Below, one piece after another: positions 60,484 to 63,133 of a stretch of 63,133 nucleotides of DNA. The notes below the pieces were generated by a model, which worked only from the letters and a program-made list of their open reading frames with translations, had not been told where the DNA came from and searched no databases. Position 1 is the first letter of the stretch. Each line of letters starts with the position of its first letter. The DNA is from a virus, in the IMG/VR virus record IMGVR_UViG_3300013133_000004, positions 1-63,133 of that record; one strand, written 5' to 3'. The translations under genes were made by a program, and so were the position numbers.

Positions 60484-62286
60484 ATGTCTACGACGGACAC
60501 CTTGGGGCGACACCTGGTTAACGCGATTCTTCCGAAGGACTACCAACTGACTGGTCCTACCGGGAAGAAGATGCTGAACCAGTCCATGGCCGTGTTGGCC
60601 AAGAAGGACCCACACCTGTACGTAGACACGGTGGCTAAACTGAAAAAGGTAGGAGACCGTCTCGCTACCTTGGAAGGTTTGTCCATCGGTTTGGACGACA
60701 TCGAACCCGATTACAAAACGCGGGATTCGATCATGAAGCCTCACGCACACAGGTTCAACCAGTCAATAACCGATGACAGGAAGCGCGAGATCGTAGAAGC
60801 AGCACAGACGGATATGCTGAAGCACGTGATGGCACATCCCGGAACGTTGACACAACAAGTCCGAAGCGGCGCCAAGGGAAATCCTGTCCAGTACATGAAG
60901 ATAGTGGGTTCTCCGGTTTATGCTCGTGATGCGCACGGAAAGACCGAGCCTTGGATGATCCACCGGTCTTACGGCGAGGGCTTGAAGTCTTCCGACTACT
61001 GGGTGGCAGGTAGCGAAGCCATCCTCGACACCATCAAATCTTCCGTCTCGGTGTCCGAGCCCGGGGAGCTCTCGAACATCCTCTCCAGCAACATGCGGAA
61101 CATTATTGTGACGGAGGATGATTGCGGGACGTCAAACGGCATTCTGATGTCCGCCGATAATTCCGATGTAGTAGACCGCTTCCTGGCTCGTGACGTTGGG
61201 GGGTTCAAGCGGGGAACACTCATTACCCCCATGGTACAGAGCAAACTGAACAAGGTTCAGAGCAAGATCCTTGTCCGGTCTCCCATGACGTGTGAAGCCG
61301 GTGACGGGGTCTGCCAGAAGTGCCAGGGTCTCGACGAGAAGGGACAGATGCACACGCACGGGACCAACGTAGGTGTGCGTGCCGCGCAAGCCATGTCTGA
61401 ACCCCTGACGCAGTTGGCGCTCAACGCGAAGCACGGTGTGCGTACTGCGAAGGACGACCGCGTTCAAGTTCACGGCCTTCAGGGGGTGCGGCAGATCATT
61501 CAGACCCCGCACCAGTTCATCAACAAGGCGACGCTGGCCGAGCGGGACGGTAAGGTAACAAAGGTGGAGGCCGCCCCTCAAGGCGGGCACTTTGTCTATA
61601 TAGATGATCATCAACACTATATAGTGCCTAACCTCGGGGTTACCGTTACTTCGGGACAAGTAGTCGAGAGGGGAGACGCTATCAGCCAGGGCGTACCCAA
61701 GCCGGATGAAGTTGTGAACCACAAGGGTCTCGCGGCAGGGCGGCTTTACGTCGTAAACACGCTGAAGAACATCTACAAGGACCAAGGACAGGATCTGGAT
61801 TCCCGGCACTTCGAGATTCTCGCTCGTGGTGAAATGAATCACGTGCGCATCCTCGACGACCCGAGCAACAAGTTTCTCAAGGGAGACATTGTCAGCTATA
61901 ACCACCTCAGGAGTGCCTTGAAGTCCGGCGTAAAGGACTTGCCTGTAAACGACGCGCTCGGGGAGACCTTAGGAAAAGAGTACTTCCACTACTCGGCAGG
62001 GATGAGAATCACACCTCCGATGGTAAAGTTTCTCAAGGGCCAAAAAATAGACACAATTACGATTGCCCCGAGAGCCCCGACAGTACAGTTCATCATGAAG
62101 CCGGCAACGACTGCCCCGCTTCTTGACCCGGACTGGATGGCGCGTTTGGCACACCGCGATATCAAGTCGTCGATCTTGCAAGCGGCTCATTTTGGTGAGA
62201 CAACTGATGTACATGGAACGAGCCCTGTACCAGCATACGCACTCAGCAGCCCCGAATTCGGAAAGGGCCCGAAGGGTAGGTACTGA
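60484..62286 (+). CDS. phage RNA polymerase beta' C-terminal part
   Basis: 600 aa. The bridge helix region (QQVRSGAKGNPVQYMKIVG, about 123-141), VTEDDCGTSNGILMSA (about 202-217, equal to the VTEDDCGT element), a zinc site CEAGDGVCQKCQG (about 267-279), and the trigger-loop start RAAQAMSEPLTQLALNAKHG, equal to AAQSIGEPGTQLT in cellular beta' (here M and L replace I and G). The remaining C-terminal half has jaw/clamp-like strands (LARGEMNHVRILDD). It complements the beta/beta'-N protein upstream; together they cover most of the core enzyme. It ends 3 bp before a small hydrophobic gene. Confidence 0.85.
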   Translation: MSTTDTLGRHLVNAILPKDYQLTGPTGKKMLNQSMAVLAKKDPHLYVDTVAKLKKVGDRLATLEGLSIGLDDIEPDYKTRDSIMKPHAHRFNQSITDDRKREIVEAAQTDMLKHVMAHPGTLTQQVRSGAKGNPVQYMKIVGSPVYARDAHGKTEPWMIHRSYGEGLKSSDYWVAGSEAILDTIKSSVSVSEPGELSNILSSNMRNIIVTEDDCGTSNGILMSADNSDVVDRFLARDVGGFKRGTLITPMVQSKLNKVQSKILVRSPMTCEAGDGVCQKCQGLDEKGQMHTHGTNVGVRAAQAMSEPLTQLALNAKHGVRTAKDDRVQVHGLQGVRQIIQTPHQFINKATLAERDGKVTKVEAAPQGGHFVYIDDHQHYIVPNLGVTVTSGQVVERGDAISQGVPKPDEVVNHKGLAAGRLYVVNTLKNIYKDQGQDLDSRHFEILARGEMNHVRILDDPSNKFLKGDIVSYNHLRSALKSGVKDLPVNDALGETLGKEYFHYSAGMRITPPMVKFLKGQKIDTITIAPRAPTVQFIMKPATTAPLLDPDWMARLAHRDIKSSILQAAHFGETTDVHGTSPVPAYALSSPEFGKGPKGRY

Positions 62287-62289
62287 GAG

Positions 62290-62877
62290 ATGAGCGCGAC
62301 GTACGAGCGTGGATACCGACAGGCCCTCTCAACTCTGGGCATGGCGAAGTTCGCGAACCCGGTGGCCAGATGGGTAGCCCAGAAGGCCCCGGGCTTTCTG
62401 ACGAATGTAAGGCATAACATTATCGGCCAACCTATCCGGGCGTACAAGCAGCTCCGTCAGGGAACGCTGTTCGGCAAGGGCGGGCTTGTCCGCTCTGGTC
62501 TCTCGGCTCCGACTTGGGGTAGCAAGCTTCTGCTCTACGGAATCCCGGCGGGCATGGCGGCATATACCGCAGCGGGGGATGATCCGGACAAGTACGAGCA
62601 GATCGGCGGGTTGGCTACGTCCACGCTTGCCGGCGGAGCGGCCTTCGGTCCTCTCGGAATGCTCGGGGCTATGGCCGCAATGCCCCTGGCTTCAAGAGCT
62701 GGGCGGCATCTCGGTGGCGGGGTACGCCATCTGGTAACCGGACAGCCGTCTCAGGCAGAAGGTCCGGCACCGAAACCGATACACGAATTGCCGCCCCCGT
62801 TCGAAGGTCCCAGACCTTATCCGGCAGTCCAGTACGGACAGATGGCGGGGCTGTTGGGGAGTGGAACCGGTGCTTGA
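62290..62877 (+). CDS. hydrophobic, Gly/Ala-rich protein with Y-x-R-G tag, unknown
   Basis: 195 aa starting 3 bp after the RNAP stop. The N-terminus YERGYRQALSTLGMA (residues 5-19) matches YTRGRYAALLKLGLA in the primase-phosphoesterase and the start of the next gene. The middle (about 78-135) has two hydrophobic Gly/Ala stretches (LLLYGIPAGMAAYTAAG; STLAGGAAFGPLGMLGAMAAM) that may be membrane helices. The C-terminus is Pro-rich. No family is recognised. The shared motif suggests a common targeting or processing signal, maybe for packaging in the virion. Confidence 0.5.
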   Translation: MSATYERGYRQALSTLGMAKFANPVARWVAQKAPGFLTNVRHNIIGQPIRAYKQLRQGTLFGKGGLVRSGLSAPTWGSKLLLYGIPAGMAAYTAAGDDPDKYEQIGGLATSTLAGGAAFGPLGMLGAMAAMPLASRAGRHLGGGVRHLVTGQPSQAEGPAPKPIHELPPPFEGPRPYPAVQYGQMAGLLGSGTGA

Positions 62878-62901
62878 AAAAGATATTGAAGGTGAGAATA
62901 A

Positions 62902-62921
62902 AACCGCATACACTTGCGGTT
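62902..62921. terminator. hairpin in gap after hydrophobic gene
   Basis: AACCGCA-TACACT-TGCGGTT gives a 7-bp stem with a 6-nt loop in the 98-bp gap 62878-62975, followed by GTATTGTAAAG and preceded by an A-rich run. It could terminate weakly in either direction or protect the mRNA. A TTGACA at 62940-62945 has no -10 at the proper distance. Confidence 0.35.
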
Positions 62922-62975
62922 GTATTGTAAAGGACGCGATTGACAGATCGCTGTAAACAACAGAGGAGTCAGACC

Positions 62976-63133
62976 ATGAACCGCGTGCAACTTCTGAAAC
63001 TGGCATACGCCCGTGGGGCGTTCCTTGCTCTCCAAGAGGCAGGCTACCACGAGAAGGTGGCCGAGGACCTCGCACTCAAGATCGCAAACCGGGACGCCCT
63101 TGACGTTCTGGAGGACGTGGGCATCGGTGCCGG
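62976..63133 (+). CDS. truncated gene with Y-x-R-G motif at window end
   Basis: At least 52 aa, cut by the window end. ATG at 62976, ribosome site GAGGAG 7 nt upstream. The N-terminus MNRVQLLKLAYARGAFLALQ contains YARGAFLALQEAG, the third copy of the Y-x-R-G-x3-A-L motif, followed by a charged helix (YHEKVAEDLALKIAN). The rest lies outside the window. Because such tags open structural proteins in some phages, a head or scaffold protein is possible. Confidence 0.6.
   Translation, partial: MNRVQLLKLAYARGAFLALQEAGYHEKVAEDLALKIANRDALDVLEDVGIGA

Noticed and set aside
62940-62945. TTGACA as -35 of a promoter before the last gene
   Set aside because: No -10-like hexamer lies 16-18 bp downstream; that position is the ribosome site.
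1-63133. tRNA genes, CRISPR arrays, insertion sequences
   Set aside because: Gaps between genes are at most 145 bp, and no cloverleaf, repeat-spacer array, transposase or terminal inverted repeat was recognised.

Overview
The window is a gene-dense, roughly 56-60% GC stretch of a large tailed-phage genome, probably a myovirus. A gp25-like baseplate wedge protein, a gpJ/gp6-like baseplate protein and a baseplate hub point to a contractile tail. A large terminase, a portal, a replication block and a phage-encoded multisubunit-type RNA polymerase confirm a phage. There are no tRNA, rRNA, IS or CRISPR features and no gene-free stretch longer than 145 bp. Shine-Dalgarno sites and ATGA/GTGA stop-start overlaps are the rule, so the host is a bacterium. 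It cannot be named from the sequence; a B12-dependent ribonucleotide reductase suggests a host with access to cobalamin.

Layout. 1-21.3 kb (+): tail fibre and baseplate operon with four fibre-type genes, small structural genes, a 1205-aa hub carrying a lytic transglycosylase domain, a sigma-70-like factor, an amidase-like protein, gp25, gpJ, a 965-aa baseplate protein and a 973-aa structural protein. 21.3-25.3 kb (-): RuvC-like resolvase, class II ribonucleotide reductase, a zinc-finger mini-protein and a small putative virion protein. 25.3-27.4 kb (+): three unknown genes, two of them tandem paralogues. 27.4-31.8 kb (-): VWA/metallopeptidase-like protein, Cys-rich protein, retron-type reverse transcriptase, Cys-rich protein. 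31.8-33.6 kb (+): two unknown genes. 33.6-34.8 kb (-): MoxR-like ATPase. 34.9-36.5 kb (+): large terminase. 36.5-50.8 kb (-): replication and recombination block with UDG-like/PolA fusion, primase-ATPase, two RecB/Cas4-like nucleases, a zinc-site protein that may bind ssDNA, ParB-like protein, zinc-ribbon proteins, endolysin and SNF2-type helicase. 50.9-63.1 kb (+): portal with an intein, a small gene, then RNA polymerase beta/beta'-N fusion, a PriS-like primase/LigD-type phosphoesterase fusion, beta'-C, a hydrophobic protein and a 3'-truncated gene.

How it works together. The phage appears to bring its own nucleotide synthesis, DNA polymerase, primase, helicase and resolvase, and its own transcription machinery (RNAP parts plus a sigma-like factor far away in the baseplate operon). 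Two features stand out. First, the RNAP cluster is split by a primase-phosphoesterase gene, and a shared Y-x-R-G-x3-A-L motif links that gene to the two genes after the RNAP. Second, a retron-type RT with a zinc-knuckle insertion sits between two other Cys-rich genes, with no room for a conventional retron RNA just upstream of it.
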